This document shows, piece by piece, positions 1 to 8,765 of a stretch of 64,000 bases of DNA. The translations under genes were made by a program, and so were the position numbers. The DNA is taken from positions 100,200-164,199 of the forward strand of contig JALZVU010000008.1 in assembly GCA_023301795.1 (NCBI GenBank). Direction: 5' to 3'. Below the pieces are notes generated by a model. That model saw only the letters and a list, made by a program, of their open reading frames with translations, did no database searches and was not told where the DNA came from. The stretch's first letter is position 1. Each line of letters opens with the position of its first letter. Source of the stretch: Granulosicoccus sp. (GTDB taxonomy: Bacteria; Pseudomonadota; Gammaproteobacteria; Granulosicoccales; Granulosicoccaceae).

Positions 1-83
1 GTATGCCGTTATTGCAGAAAGGCAGCCGGCTCTCGGTTCAGCCCGTAAGTGCTGAACATTGGAATATCATCGACGCGCTTTGA
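1..83 (+). CDS. EVE-domain protein, C-terminal fragment
   Basis: This is the 3' end of a gene cut by the left edge. The frame starting at base 3 encodes 26 residues and stops at 81-83. It contains RLSVQPVSAEHW, the typical C-terminal strand of EVE-domain proteins (PUA-like fold, proposed to bind modified bases in nucleic acid). The family match comes from this short motif only. The stop lies 19 bases from the stop of the convergent BatD gene, so the two genes end tail to tail. Confidence 0.55.
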   Translation, partial: MPLLQKGSRLSVQPVSAEHWNIIDAL

Positions 84-102
84 CAACCCGCGAGCCTCCA
101 GG

Positions 103-1545
103 CTAGAGACTTGGCAGTGTGTCGAGCGCGCTATCCGCTCGGTACCGTCGTATCCAAGCGCGTAGCTCTAGGGTCAGCAATAACAGAGCTATTAAGCTCA
201 GAAGAGCCAGTGATACGTGCCAATAGGCAAATCTGCTGGCTGCGGCGCGAACTTGCAGTTCAAATTTGTCTTGCCAGCGTGTTCCCAGTGCTAGCTCTGC
301 GAGCAGATCTGCCCGATCAGGTAAGCCAACGTTAATTCGTCTGGCCGGGATAATAGCCTCGCGAAGTTCGGACCGGGTAGTGTCGTACCACGGCACACGA
401 ACGGTATCCAGAAACACAGGAATCGGGCTTTGTGCTACCAGGCGAAAGGTGAATGTGGCGCTTGCCTTGATCTGGTCGCCAAGTAATACCTGCTTGCGCG
501 ATTGACCTATGAGCGTGCTGGATATAGCCCGACTCTCCAGAGGTACAACATCCGGTAAATGGCTGGCTAATACATCGCTTGCCGCAAGCGTTATGGTGCG
601 AACAACCTCATCGCCTGCGGTCAACTCGCGGGCATCTTTTGACCAGCTGTCACTCAATGATACATCGCTGGTGGCTAACCACCAGTCAACTGAGGCAAGA
701 GCGGGTTTGATGTTCACAAGCATCACCCCCGTTTCTTGAGTGAACTGCGCGCGTTGTGTGCGCGAACGTATCGCTTCACCACGCCATGTCACAGGCCCGA
801 TGTTCAGCTTGCCAGAGCGCTGGGCAAACAGATGAAAGCGCCACGAGATCAATCGCCATCCATCATTATCTTCCGCCTCGTCAGCCGGAGGTTCAATAGT
901 GCGTCGTTGTTCATATTCTGCAAGCACATCAAAGCCGTCGAAATCGGGCAGCAATATGTGCTCATCGGCTATTGGATGGCGATGACGCAACTGGATGTCT
1001 GCAATGATCCTCTGTCCAATATAAGCGTTATAAGTTGCGGCTGAATCGGGGTTCTCTATGTTTGCATCTGATAAGGTCACGCTGATATGCAAGTCATCAT
1101 TATCGGGTTGCCATTGAACATTGCTTGCAGGTAGCACAGTGAAGCTCAAGGTGTTTGAAGTTACCAAGCCTGCGACACTCTCACCTTGCAGAGGGCCAAA
1201 GACAATAGTGCCTTCACGGCGTGGCAAAAATTCCATACGTCGAAGCTTGACCTCCACCACGCGATCCTCAATCACAGAGATGCGCGTGCCAGTGGTTTCA
1301 CGTAGTAGGTCGGCGTTGCGGAATAGGGATGAGACATCGACTGTATCCAGAACTCCTACAGCCTCAAGTTCTATTACCAGCGTATCCCCGAAGTACAACG
1401 TGTCACTGTCAGCGCTCAGAGTGATGCTGGGAGTGAGCGCAGCTTCAGCAGGTGCTGGAGATAGCAGCATCAATATCAGCGGCAAACAAACCACCACAGT
1501 CAGCCATTTTGCAATACTAAGCCGCATAAGTTTCATGGTTACCAT
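103..1545 (-). CDS. BatD-family membrane-anchored periplasmic protein
   Basis: This 480-residue protein has an N-terminal signal sequence (about residues 10-36, ending AEA), a long beta-rich periplasmic part, and one C-terminal membrane helix near 440-462 followed by a basic tail. That is the BatD ('oxygen tolerance') layout. BatD proteins work with the membrane vWA proteins BatA/BatB, and their biochemical role is not settled. It is the last gene of a tightly packed leftward operon and overlaps the TPR gene by 7 bases. A GGTGG-like ribosome site precedes the ATG at 1545; an in-frame ATG at 1536 is possible. The operon begins with a PQQ-associated protein, so a role in maturing periplasmic quinoproteins is inferred. 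Confidence 0.8.
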   Translation of the reverse strand: MVTMKLMRLSIAKWLTVVVCLPLILMLLSPAPAEAALTPSITLSADSDTLYFGDTLVIELEAVGVLDTVDVSSLFRNADLLRETTGTRISVIEDRVVEVKLRRMEFLPRREGTIVFGPLQGESVAGLVTSNTLSFTVLPASNVQWQPDNDDLHISVTLSDANIENPDSAATYNAYIGQRIIADIQLRHRHPIADEHILLPDFDGFDVLAEYEQRRTIEPPADEAEDNDGWRLISWRFHLFAQRSGKLNIGPVTWRGEAIRSRTQRAQFTQETGVMLVNIKPALASVDWWLATSDVSLSDSWSKDARELTAGDEVVRTITLAASDVLASHLPDVVPLESRAISSTLIGQSRKQVLLGDQIKASATFTFRLVAQSPIPVFLDTVRVPWYDTTRSELREAIIPARRINVGLPDRADLLAELALGTRWQDKFELQVRAAASRFAYWHVSLALLSLIALLLLTLELRAWIRRYRADSALDTLPSL

Positions 1546-2435
1546 GTGCTACCACCCTGAGGTGGTGTCTGGCCGGCAGCGCGTCGCCGTCGTTGCTCAA
1601 GCTTAAGTCGTCGCTGCAAGAACAGCTGTGGGTCATGCTGTATTCGGTTGAGCCATTGTGTAGTTGCCTGCTCGGTCTCTAAGGTAGTACGTGCACCTGC
1701 CGCAGCGGTGTCTGTTGTAGGTTCGTCGTTGTCAGAGCCACCAGAAGGTCGGCCGTCTTGTTCTTCGGGTTCGCCGGGCTTGCCATCGGTGATGTCACTA
1801 CCATCACCTTCAGGCTTGTCTTCACTCTCGTTGTCATCTGAGGCGTTTGCACCTTCGCCCGCCTGGGCCTGCTGGTCTGTTTGTGCCTCTTGTCTTTGTG
1901 CATCATCAGATTCGCCGGGAGCCGACTCGCCTTTTTCAGTGTCCTGTTCCCCTTCACTGTTGTCTCCACCGTCCTCCGGCGTCTTGTCTGACTCGAGCTG
2001 TTCTATCTCATCACCACCTGGTGTTCTGCCTCCTCGCTCATTGTCTTCATCATCGGTGCTCAGAAGCGCGCGCATGATATCGGCATTGTGTACCGCATCT
2101 TCCAGGGTTGGGTCGAGTGACAAGGCGCGTTGATACGCCTCTAGCGCCAATGCATAATAGCCAAGTTGCACGTAGCAGTTGCCCAGATTGAATGCGGACA
2201 AGGCATCATTTGCGCGTATAAAGGCTTCGGCCGCACGCCACCATTGTGATGAGCGGTAAAGCGCCAGTCCTTTCCAGGCTGGGTCTGTGAAAATCTCTCC
2301 TGCCTGTGCATAGCTGCCTTGTTGATACAGACGATGCGCTAGCAGGTTGTCATCGTTGGCAACAGCATTGTTAAAGACGAGCGATGCCATAACGAGGAGT
2401 AAGCCCATAGCGTGCAGCTTGATCAGTTTCATCAT
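1539..2435 (-). CDS. TPR protein with long acidic tail (BatC/BatE-like)
   Basis: The 298-residue product has a signal-like N-terminus (about 1-26), then TPR-type helices (around residues 55-120, including FNLGNCYVQLGYYALALEAYQRAL). A low-complexity region rich in Asp, Glu, Gly, Ser and Gln runs from about 125 to 260. TPR proteins of this design follow the vWA genes in Bat operons and probably act as periplasmic scaffolds. Its start overlaps the preceding vWA stop by 4 bases, which implies translational coupling. The acidic low-complexity part could bind cations weakly, but that is a guess. Confidence 0.75.
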   Translation of the reverse strand: MMKLIKLHAMGLLLVMASLVFNNAVANDDNLLAHRLYQQGSYAQAGEIFTDPAWKGLALYRSSQWWRAAEAFIRANDALSAFNLGNCYVQLGYYALALEAYQRALSLDPTLEDAVHNADIMRALLSTDDEDNERGGRTPGGDEIEQLESDKTPEDGGDNSEGEQDTEKGESAPGESDDAQRQEAQTDQQAQAGEGANASDDNESEDKPEGDGSDITDGKPGEPEEQDGRPSGGSDNDEPTTDTAAAGARTTLETEQATTQWLNRIQHDPQLFLQRRLKLEQRRRRAAGQTPPQGGSTW

Positions 2436-3382
2436 GACTGGCGCTCACGCCGAAACTGCATCAGCAGCAGCGGTATACCCAAAAGCAATAACCAGTGTGA
2501 TTGATCCTTCCAGACCAGCGCTTTTAAATCTGTATGGGTAGACGCTGTAGCTTGCTCACTCAGAGACAGCTGGTCGTAATCCAAAACACCAAATGCATTA
2601 GCGTAAACAGCCTGCCCACCACCGGCTGTTGCCAGATCTTCAGCCAGTGGCTTAAGCACAAGCGTTTGCGATGAATCATCATCGGCCGTTGAGGTGTTGC
2701 CATAGACCAGAACATCGACGCTGTGGCGGTTCTCAGCCAAATAGGCGGCGGCCGTCACCGAGCTTGCAGTGATGCCGCCCGTGTCGGTGAGCACAAATAC
2801 ACGCGATGCGACAAAACCGCTGTCAGCCACCACAGACGTTGCTAACGATAAAGCGCGTGCCAGGTTCGAGCCTTCGGTCTCCACAACGCCGTGTTCGAGT
2901 AAGGCTGCATGTTCGTTGAATACTGACTTATCAAACGCGGGAGGTGCAACCAGAAAAGCATCTCCTGCATAGATGATCATGGTAATGGGGCGAGCACCCG
3001 ATGCGGCTGACAAAACAGCCAGTGACTGGCGCGCAGCACTGAGCCGTGAAGGTACGGTGTCGTTGAGTGTCATGGAGCGGGACACATCAATAACGGCAAC
3101 CCATCCGATACTATGACGCCAAGTATCATCGTCATCGGTACGTATTACCGGTTGTGTCAGGCACAGGCAGACAAGCGTTGCACACCACAGCAGCCAGTTT
3201 GCACAATCCTGTTGTTTGTCTTTACCACTGAGAAATTCGAACACCTCAGGTGACATCACCGCTTGCCAATCATTGGAGCTTTTATTGCGGGTCCACAGCA
3301 TCGCAAGCGTTGCAAAAAGCACTGTGCCTATCAACCATAGTGGTTGCAGTAGTACGACAGATCCTATGGATACGCTATTCAT
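2432..3382 (-). CDS. von Willebrand factor A membrane protein (BatB/MxaL-like)
   Basis: This is a vWA protein of about 316 residues with the metal-ion-dependent adhesion motif DVSRS (DxSxS) after two N-terminal hydrophobic segments, and a C-terminal membrane helix (WLLLLGIPLLLMQF). The open frame extends to 3445. I chose the ATG at 3382 because it overlaps the upstream stop in an ATGA arrangement and gives a normal membrane-anchor start. Paired vWA proteins sit in both Bat operons and methanol dehydrogenase mxa clusters (MxaC/MxaL), where they are needed to make active calcium-containing enzyme. Confidence 0.8.
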   Translation of the reverse strand: MNSVSIGSVVLLQPLWLIGTVLFATLAMLWTRNKSSNDWQAVMSPEVFEFLSGKDKQQDCANWLLWCATLVCLCLTQPVIRTDDDDTWRHSIGWVAVIDVSRSMTLNDTVPSRLSAARQSLAVLSAASGARPITMIIYAGDAFLVAPPAFDKSVFNEHAALLEHGVVETEGSNLARALSLATSVVADSGFVASRVFVLTDTGGITASSVTAAAYLAENRHSVDVLVYGNTSTADDDSSQTLVLKPLAEDLATAGGGQAVYANAFGVLDYDQLSLSEQATASTHTDLKALVWKDQSHWLLLLGIPLLLMQFRRERQS

Positions 3383-4335
3383 CGTGATATCCGCTGGGCA
3401 CCTGCCATTAGCAATAATACAATCAGCAATGCCGCCAATGGCCATAGGTGTAGATCGCGTCTCAACATCACAGGCGGTGCATCTACATCAGCTTTCTCAA
3501 GTGTGTCAATAGCGGCATATACAGCCTTTAAATCATCCAGAGTGCGAGCTCGAAAAAACTGTCCTCCTGCTATCTGCGAGACAGACTGAAGCGTTTCCTC
3601 ATCCAGGTCGGCAGACTGTGCCGTGTCGTAGCCGCTAATGTCGCCGTCTTCGCTGCCCAGTGCAATGGTATGAATGCGAATGTTTAGTGACAAGGCAAGC
3701 TCTGCAGCACTTTCAGGTTCCACCGAGCCTGCATTATTGGTTCCATCTGATAAAAGGATAATGGCTTTGTTCTCTGCCGGGTCGTCTCGTAAGGTCTGTA
3801 TAGCTAACCCGATAGCATCCCCGATAGCGGTAGAGCGTCCGGCCATGCCGATACCTGCACTATCCAAAATGCTGGACAACGCGTTTAGATCAAAGGTTAA
3901 CGGCGATGCGATAAACGCCTCTTTGCCGTAGAGCACAAGGCTAAGCCTGTCGCCTGCTCGTGCCGATACAAAATCATGGGCAACTTCTTTAACGACTGAC
4001 AGCCGATCCATTTCCACGCCATCGAGTGAAAAATCTTCGCGTTCCATACTGGCCGATACATCTACAGTTATTGCCAATGCACGGCCACTGACAGGTTGAA
4101 CAGAACTGCGTCCTGGTATCCATGGCTGCGACAAGCTCAATAGCAATAGGCACCAAGCAAGCCATAGTAAGGTGATGCCGGCATTGAGTGATACATTGCT
4201 GCCGCTCTTAAGTGCGTTGAAGGCACTCTCCAGATCGGGAGGTATGCGCAGCGACTCATCGGTGTGTTGTGCGCTGTTAAACAGCAACGGCATCGGAAGT
4301 AATAGAAAAATCCAGGGCCAGACAAACTGAATCAA
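3379..4335 (-). CDS. von Willebrand factor A membrane protein (BatA/MxaC-like)
   Basis: The 318-residue product has an N-terminal hydrophobic segment, a second helix near residues 52-70, a vWA domain with an intact MIDAS motif (DVSAS) and later Thr/Asp positions (GRSTAIGDAIG, LLSDGTNN), and a C-terminal membrane helix (LAALLIVLLLMAG). This is the BatA architecture. It overlaps DUF4381 upstream and the second vWA gene downstream by 4 bases each. MoxR ATPases often act on vWA partners, so this is the likely partner of the MoxR protein encoded four genes upstream. Confidence 0.85.
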   Translation of the reverse strand: MIQFVWPWIFLLLPMPLLFNSAQHTDESLRIPPDLESAFNALKSGSNVSLNAGITLLWLAWCLLLLSLSQPWIPGRSSVQPVSGRALAITVDVSASMEREDFSLDGVEMDRLSVVKEVAHDFVSARAGDRLSLVLYGKEAFIASPLTFDLNALSSILDSAGIGMAGRSTAIGDAIGLAIQTLRDDPAENKAIILLSDGTNNAGSVEPESAAELALSLNIRIHTIALGSEDGDISGYDTAQSADLDEETLQSVSQIAGGQFFRARTLDDLKAVYAAIDTLEKADVDAPPVMLRRDLHLWPLAALLIVLLLMAGAQRISR

Positions 4336-4826
4336 CTGCCTTCTGCCTTTTCTGCAGTGTGGTCTGGAGTGCTTGCCGGTAGTGTTGCAATCAGTTTTTC
4401 AAGTTCATTGATAACCTTGCTCGTATCCTTATAGCTCGCGATATCGGGCTGGTAAAGAGCCTCTCCAAAAAGGCGACCATCGCCTTTACTAAACCAATGG
4501 GTGGCGAAGGCTGTATCGAGCTGTTGTAACCAGGGTGTACCACTGAGTGTCTCTACGCGATAGCCACGCAATAGCATCAGTTTTCGCAAGCCGGCTGCCG
4601 CTATGCCAATAGCCTCTTGTGGCGGTTTGTTATGCGCTTTGTGCAGGTGCTCCAGCACCTGTTTTTTCCATGCATTTGTCCGCTGGTGTTTACGGTGCCA
4701 TAGCAGTATTATTATAAATATAAGTACGGCTGCATTGGCGCCAATCAACCAGAGGGATACACCTTCGGGCGGCAGTGGTTCGCGGACATCACGCAGTTGT
4801 GCCAACAACTCTGCCGTATCCCTCAT
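4332..4826 (-). CDS. DUF4381-family small membrane protein
   Basis: This 164-residue protein has one transmembrane helix near residues 24-45 and then a charged cytoplasmic-type helical domain (HLHKAHNKPPQEAIGIAAAGLRKL). DUF4381 proteins sit between the DUF58 and vWA genes in Bat operons; their molecular role is unknown. Its ATG overlaps the stop of the DUF58 gene (TGATG), and its end overlaps the vWA gene by 4 bases. In position it corresponds to small accessory genes of mxa clusters, but I cannot show homology to a named Mxa protein. Confidence 0.75.
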   Translation of the reverse strand: MRDTAELLAQLRDVREPLPPEGVSLWLIGANAAVLIFIIILLWHRKHQRTNAWKKQVLEHLHKAHNKPPQEAIGIAAAGLRKLMLLRGYRVETLSGTPWLQQLDTAFATHWFSKGDGRLFGEALYQPDIASYKDTSKVINELEKLIATLPASTPDHTAEKAEGS

Positions 4827-5935
4827 CAGGCAAGTACACCCTGGTCGCGTAACTGTGCAATGACAGCGTCATCGCCCAGTGTGTTGCTCAATAGCGGTAT
4901 TCTCAATGAGTCAAAGCGCTGTATACGGGTTTGTTCAAGCTGCGTGAGCTGGTCACGCAGCACGTGTTGCTGCGCTCGGTTAATCATGGCGTGATGCACT
5001 GTTTTTTTATAAGTTGCGTAGGATGTATAGTCATAGTGTCCAGCGCGAAGTGGGTCATGCAGTAAGGGGTCGCTCATGTGAATAATCAGCTGTGTGGCGT
5101 TTACGCCTTGCTTGCCAAGCAATGCGCCGAATTGCTCGCCTTCATAATCCAGAGCGCTTATCCACAACGTGGTGGACTGTTGTTCGCCTTGCGTGCTCAA
5201 CCATTGCAGTAGTGTTGCCAGACTGGGGCCGTGGGCTGGGTTATCTGACGGTAGAGCGTGTTGCGCGTCTTCATTCACTTCGACGTTTGCCGGGTTCCAG
5301 ATAGTTTGTTTACCCGTTGGATTTCCAGCTTTGGCGCGCTTTACGTGTTGTGCTGAAGGGTTGATGTGGCTTTTGCTTAGCGTCTGCACCGCCTTGATGT
5401 ATTCTCGGGCCAAGGTTGCACAGCCTCGAATGGCAAACGAATGCCCAGCGCCTGGTGCAGTGATGCATACGCCGGTCTGGGTGAGGATGTTAAGACACAC
5501 GTGTGTGCCACTGTGCGTGCTAAGCCAAAGCAATCGCGCGCACAAGATAACAGTGCGTGTTGCACGCAGTTGTTGTGAGCCTGTAAACATACAGTGTCGT
5601 AGATCGCAAACAATGCTCAGACGCCTCTCTTTTTCTTCCCGATAAAGACGCGTATGCAATTGATCTGTCCGGGCACTGGCGCGCCAATCAATGTGGCGTA
5701 TGTCGTCGCCTGCGCTGTAGGGGCGAAGATCGTCGTAGTCTGTACCGTGCCCGCGTTTACGGCTTCTGAAGGTGCCGATCCATGCCCCATTGGAATCAGG
5801 CGTAATCCGGGTGCTTGGTGTTGGCAGATGTCGTAGTTCCAGCAGTTGCTCGATGCTTATGTGTATCGAGTCTGTAGCCCTTGTTATTGGGCTGGAAGCA
5901 TTATTGCCAGGTAGGCTATTCACATTGCCCATCAC
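4826..5935 (-). CDS. DUF58 protein (BatX/MxaS-like)
   Basis: The 369-residue protein carries the DUF58 core: RSRKRGHGTDYDDLRPYSAGD then IRHIDWRASART, followed by a degenerate vWA-like fold. DUF58 proteins are encoded next to MoxR ATPases almost universally and are called MxaS in methanol dehydrogenase clusters. No clear membrane helix is seen. The gene starts 9 bases after the MoxR stop. A long insert rich in Asn, Ala and His (about residues 190-240) is unusual for the family. Confidence 0.85.
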   Translation of the reverse strand: MMGNVNSLPGNNASSPITRATDSIHISIEQLLELRHLPTPSTRITPDSNGAWIGTFRSRKRGHGTDYDDLRPYSAGDDIRHIDWRASARTDQLHTRLYREEKERRLSIVCDLRHCMFTGSQQLRATRTVILCARLLWLSTHSGTHVCLNILTQTGVCITAPGAGHSFAIRGCATLAREYIKAVQTLSKSHINPSAQHVKRAKAGNPTGKQTIWNPANVEVNEDAQHALPSDNPAHGPSLATLLQWLSTQGEQQSTTLWISALDYEGEQFGALLGKQGVNATQLIIHMSDPLLHDPLRAGHYDYTSYATYKKTVHHAMINRAQQHVLRDQLTQLEQTRIQRFDSLRIPLLSNTLGDDAVIAQLRDQGVLA

Positions 5936-5944
5936 ACTTGGCCC

Positions 5945-6952
5945 CTACAAACGGGGCGTATTCTCGAGAATTTGCTGGACAACATCGCGCTCGCTGATGC
6001 CGGCTGCGCGTGTGCGATAGTCCAGTATGATTCGACCACACAGAATATCGGGTGCAAGCTGCGCAACATCATCGGGTGTTACGTAGTTGCGCAGGTGTAG
6101 CCAGGCATGGGCGCGTGCAGCTAAAGCCAGGTTAATGGATGCACGAGGGCTGGCGGCATGCGCAATTTCACCAGGCTTAACACCGCCTTTGCCGATTCCT
6201 CGTGTCGCGCCTGTCAGGCGCACGATGTAATCTTTTACTGCATCGCTAATGAAGACACCGTGAACCGCGTTGCGTGCGCTAGCCACATCATCGACAGTGC
6301 ACAGTGCAAGGCTTTGGTGATCGTGCTCCGAGGCATTGCTGTTCTCGGCTAGAACCTGATCGAGAATCCGACGCTCGTTGTCCAGCGTGGGAAGTGATAG
6401 TTGGACAAAAAACATGAAACGATCCAACTGTGCTTCGGGTAGCGGGTAGGTGCCTTCATGTTCAATGGGGTTCTGCGTGGCAGCCACCAGAAAAGGTTCT
6501 TCCAGTACGCGTGTCGTACCGCCGGTACTGATCTGACGTTCACCCATGGCTTCCAGTAGGGCGCTTTGGACTTTGGGCGGTGCACGATTAATCTCATCGA
6601 CCAACACAATGTTGTTAAACAGAGGCCCCGGTATAAAACGAAATTCGGCAGTAGGCTGATGAAACACGTCGCTACCGGTCATGTCAGTGGGTAGTAGATC
6701 TGGAGTGGCCTGGATACGCACAAATCGCGCATCCATCAATCGGGAAAACTCTTTTATCGTGCGTGTCTTTGCAACACCAGGGGGGCCTTCAATCAGAATA
6801 TGTCCGCCGCACAGCAGCGCTATAAGGAGTCGTTGGGTGAGCTGTTCAAGACCCACAAGCTGCGCTTGCATGGCAGGTACTAGCTGATGAACAGCGTGTG
6901 GTGCGACGAGCGTGTCGTGGTGCGTGATGTCCGCCGAAGGCAGGTTACTCAT
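5945..6952 (-). CDS. MoxR-family AAA+ ATPase (MxaR-like)
   Basis: This is a AAA+ ATPase of about 335 residues with Walker A GPPGVAKT, Walker B VLVDEINRAPPKVQSALLEAM and a sensor region VAATQNPIEHEGTYPLPEAQLDRF. MoxR ATPases act as chaperones that help metal or cofactor insertion, and MoxR itself was named for its role in methanol dehydrogenase maturation. The frame is open back to a TTG at 7009, but that would overlap the upstream gene by 44 bases. The ATG at 6952, 13 bases after the upstream stop, is preferred. Confidence 0.9.
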   Translation of the reverse strand: MSNLPSADITHHDTLVAPHAVHQLVPAMQAQLVGLEQLTQRLLIALLCGGHILIEGPPGVAKTRTIKEFSRLMDARFVRIQATPDLLPTDMTGSDVFHQPTAEFRFIPGPLFNNIVLVDEINRAPPKVQSALLEAMGERQISTGGTTRVLEEPFLVAATQNPIEHEGTYPLPEAQLDRFMFFVQLSLPTLDNERRILDQVLAENSNASEHDHQSLALCTVDDVASARNAVHGVFISDAVKDYIVRLTGATRGIGKGGVKPGEIAHAASPRASINLALAARAHAWLHLRNYVTPDDVAQLAPDILCGRIILDYRTRAAGISERDVVQQILENTPRL

Positions 6953-6965
6953 TGTCGCAAACTCA

Positions 6966-7571
6966 TTATTGCGAGTCCCGCGTGGCTGGATTGTCTGGGG
7001 TATCGTCAAAAAAATTCAGTGGAAAAACCCGGGTCAGGGTATGGCCATCCTCCAGCCAGCCATCGCTACCTAACGGGTACCAATGCAAGTTGGTGTAGCC
7101 CAGCTGAGTTGCCCTGCGTGTGGCGTTCCACGATTGCCAGCAATCGGATGTGCAGAAAAATACAAGTGGCGCCGCCTTGTCAGCACCGCTCAGGCGCTCC
7201 AGATTGCGTTCAAAGTAATCCTTAGCGTCGCTTTGCAGCGTGCCTCTGCCCACTTCGGGCAACCAGGTAGCACCTGGGATGGATTCTCGTTCCTCGGTGA
7301 TCACCCAATGCCCATCCAGTGGGTCAGGACCCAGACCTTTGGGCGGGTACACATCAATAAACACAGCGATGCCGTCATCGTGCAGTGTGCGTGCGGCTGG
7401 CGTATCTACCGTTATGGCATCGGGTATGTCGGTTGGCACCGGTGCCCGATAGCGCTCCATACGCAGTCCAGACGTGGGGTCTACAGCATAGGTTTGTTGG
7501 GCCTGCACTGATCCACTCAATAGGGTGAGTAGCGCAAGCGTGCCAGTTAAAATCGTAGAAACCCGTGTCAT
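6966..7571 (-). CDS. PQQ-dependent catabolism-associated CXXCW-motif (rhodanese-like) protein
   Basis: This exported protein of about 201 residues has a signal peptide (MTRVSTIL to VQA) and a C-terminal rhodanese-like fold with FFCTSDCWQSWNATRRA and then NLHWYPLGSDGW. That is the signature of the periplasmic protein family found beside PQQ dehydrogenase genes. Its reaction is unknown; the cysteine pair suggests a thiol or sulfur-transfer role. The frame extends to 7631, but only the ATG at 7571 places the signal peptide at the N-terminus. It is the first gene of the leftward Bat/Mxa-like operon and links that operon to the quinoprotein system. Confidence 0.85.
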   Translation of the reverse strand: MTRVSTILTGTLALLTLLSGSVQAQQTYAVDPTSGLRMERYRAPVPTDIPDAITVDTPAARTLHDDGIAVFIDVYPPKGLGPDPLDGHWVITEERESIPGATWLPEVGRGTLQSDAKDYFERNLERLSGADKAAPLVFFCTSDCWQSWNATRRATQLGYTNLHWYPLGSDGWLEDGHTLTRVFPLNFFDDTPDNPATRDSQ

Positions 7572-7697
7572 ATTATTCAGTATGCGCGTTCGTTTTCGCC
7601 GTTGCCGTGGTACCAAAGTGCAACACTGCAAACTCTATTGAGTTGTGTGTCATCTGTGTAGACTCTAACGTAATCACCAACATAATAGAGACTCTGT

Positions 7698-8693
7698 ATG
7701 AATACAACCGGGCGAACACTGCTACGTTCATTAAGCGCCATCGTTATGTTTGCGTTGAGTTTGCAGCTACTGGCGGCAGACACACCAGTGGTGCGGGTGG
7801 GAGTGTTGAAGTTCGGCACTGTTAATTGGGAACTCAAATCCATGCAGCATCATGGGCTGGATAAGGCCAATGGATTCGAGTTGGAAATTGTGCCATTTGC
7901 AGGCGGTGATGCCACTCGCATTGCACTCATGGGTGGCGATGTAGACGTTGTTGTATCTGATTGGCTTTGGGTATCGCGTCAGCGCGCAGAAGGCCGTCCT
8001 CTGACCTTCGTACCTTATAGCTCATCAGTGGGTGCCATCATGGTGCGCGAAGACAGTGATATAAAAACACTGGCCGATCTGAAAGGCAAGAAGCTGGGTG
8101 TGGCGGGAGGGCCGCTGGACAAGAGCTGGTTGCTACTACAAGGTATGGCCACTCAGGAGCACCAACTCGCACTGGCTGCCGAGAACGACATTGCTTTTGG
8201 TGCGCCGCCTCTGTTGGCGGAAAAAACCAAAGACGGCGAGCTGGATGCCGTGCTGAACTACTGGCATTACTGTGCACGGCTGGAAGCTGTGGGATTCCGC
8301 CGACTGGTGAGTGCTGAAGAGGCCGCCATGGCATTAGGGTCTACAGGACCTGTATCAGCGATTGGCTATGTGTTCAGCGATCAGTGGGCACAAGGTGGAG
8401 TTGCCAAGGCGTTTGTTGATGCTTCTCGGCAGACCAAGCAGATCATGAACGACTCAGATGAAGAATGGCAGCGTCTATCAAGCTCCGGCGCCATTAAGGA
8501 TTCGCCCGAAGCGCTAATAGTGCTTCGGGATAGATTTCGTGAAGGCATTCCCGTTAGAGCGCATGAGGATGAAGTTGCTGATGCGGCTTTGATCTATGGC
8601 GTGCTCAGTGAGCTGGGTGGAAAGAAGCTGGTAGGCAATTCCACAGTTATGGCTGAAGGTACCTATTGGGGCGGTGCCTCCTTGAGCAAATAA
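7698..8693 (+). CDS. NitT/TauT-type ABC transporter substrate-binding protein
   Basis: This 331-residue periplasmic binding protein has a signal peptide ending LLAA and the NMT1/SsuA-like core: VRVGVLKFGTVNWEL, ALMGGDVDVVVSDWLWVSRQ, and LADLKGKKLGVAGG. Family members bind sulfonates, nitrate, thiamine precursors and similar small molecules; the ligand here cannot be read from sequence. It is transcribed divergently from the rhodanese/MoxR operon (126-base gap) and is followed by its permease and ATPase. Its position between two blocks of PQQ-linked genes suggests a substrate tied to that metabolism. Confidence 0.85.
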   Translation: MNTTGRTLLRSLSAIVMFALSLQLLAADTPVVRVGVLKFGTVNWELKSMQHHGLDKANGFELEIVPFAGGDATRIALMGGDVDVVVSDWLWVSRQRAEGRPLTFVPYSSSVGAIMVREDSDIKTLADLKGKKLGVAGGPLDKSWLLLQGMATQEHQLALAAENDIAFGAPPLLAEKTKDGELDAVLNYWHYCARLEAVGFRRLVSAEEAAMALGSTGPVSAIGYVFSDQWAQGGVAKAFVDASRQTKQIMNDSDEEWQRLSSSGAIKDSPEALIVLRDRFREGIPVRAHEDEVADAALIYGVLSELGGKKLVGNSTVMAEGTYWGGASLSK

Positions 8694-8765
8694 CGCGTTC
8701 TGTTTGTAGATACTCCTAAGGTGTATGTGATTTAAATTCATGCGCGTGAAACCGACAGAATCGGC

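Noticed and set aside
1648..2133. Ser/Pro-rich 161-residue frame opposite the TPR gene
   Set aside because: It is the complement of the acidic low-complexity region, and its composition is explained by that.
6952..7009. N-terminal extension of the MoxR gene to TTG 7009
   Set aside because: It would overlap the upstream gene by 44 bases, and the ATG at 6952 gives a normal MoxR N-terminus.
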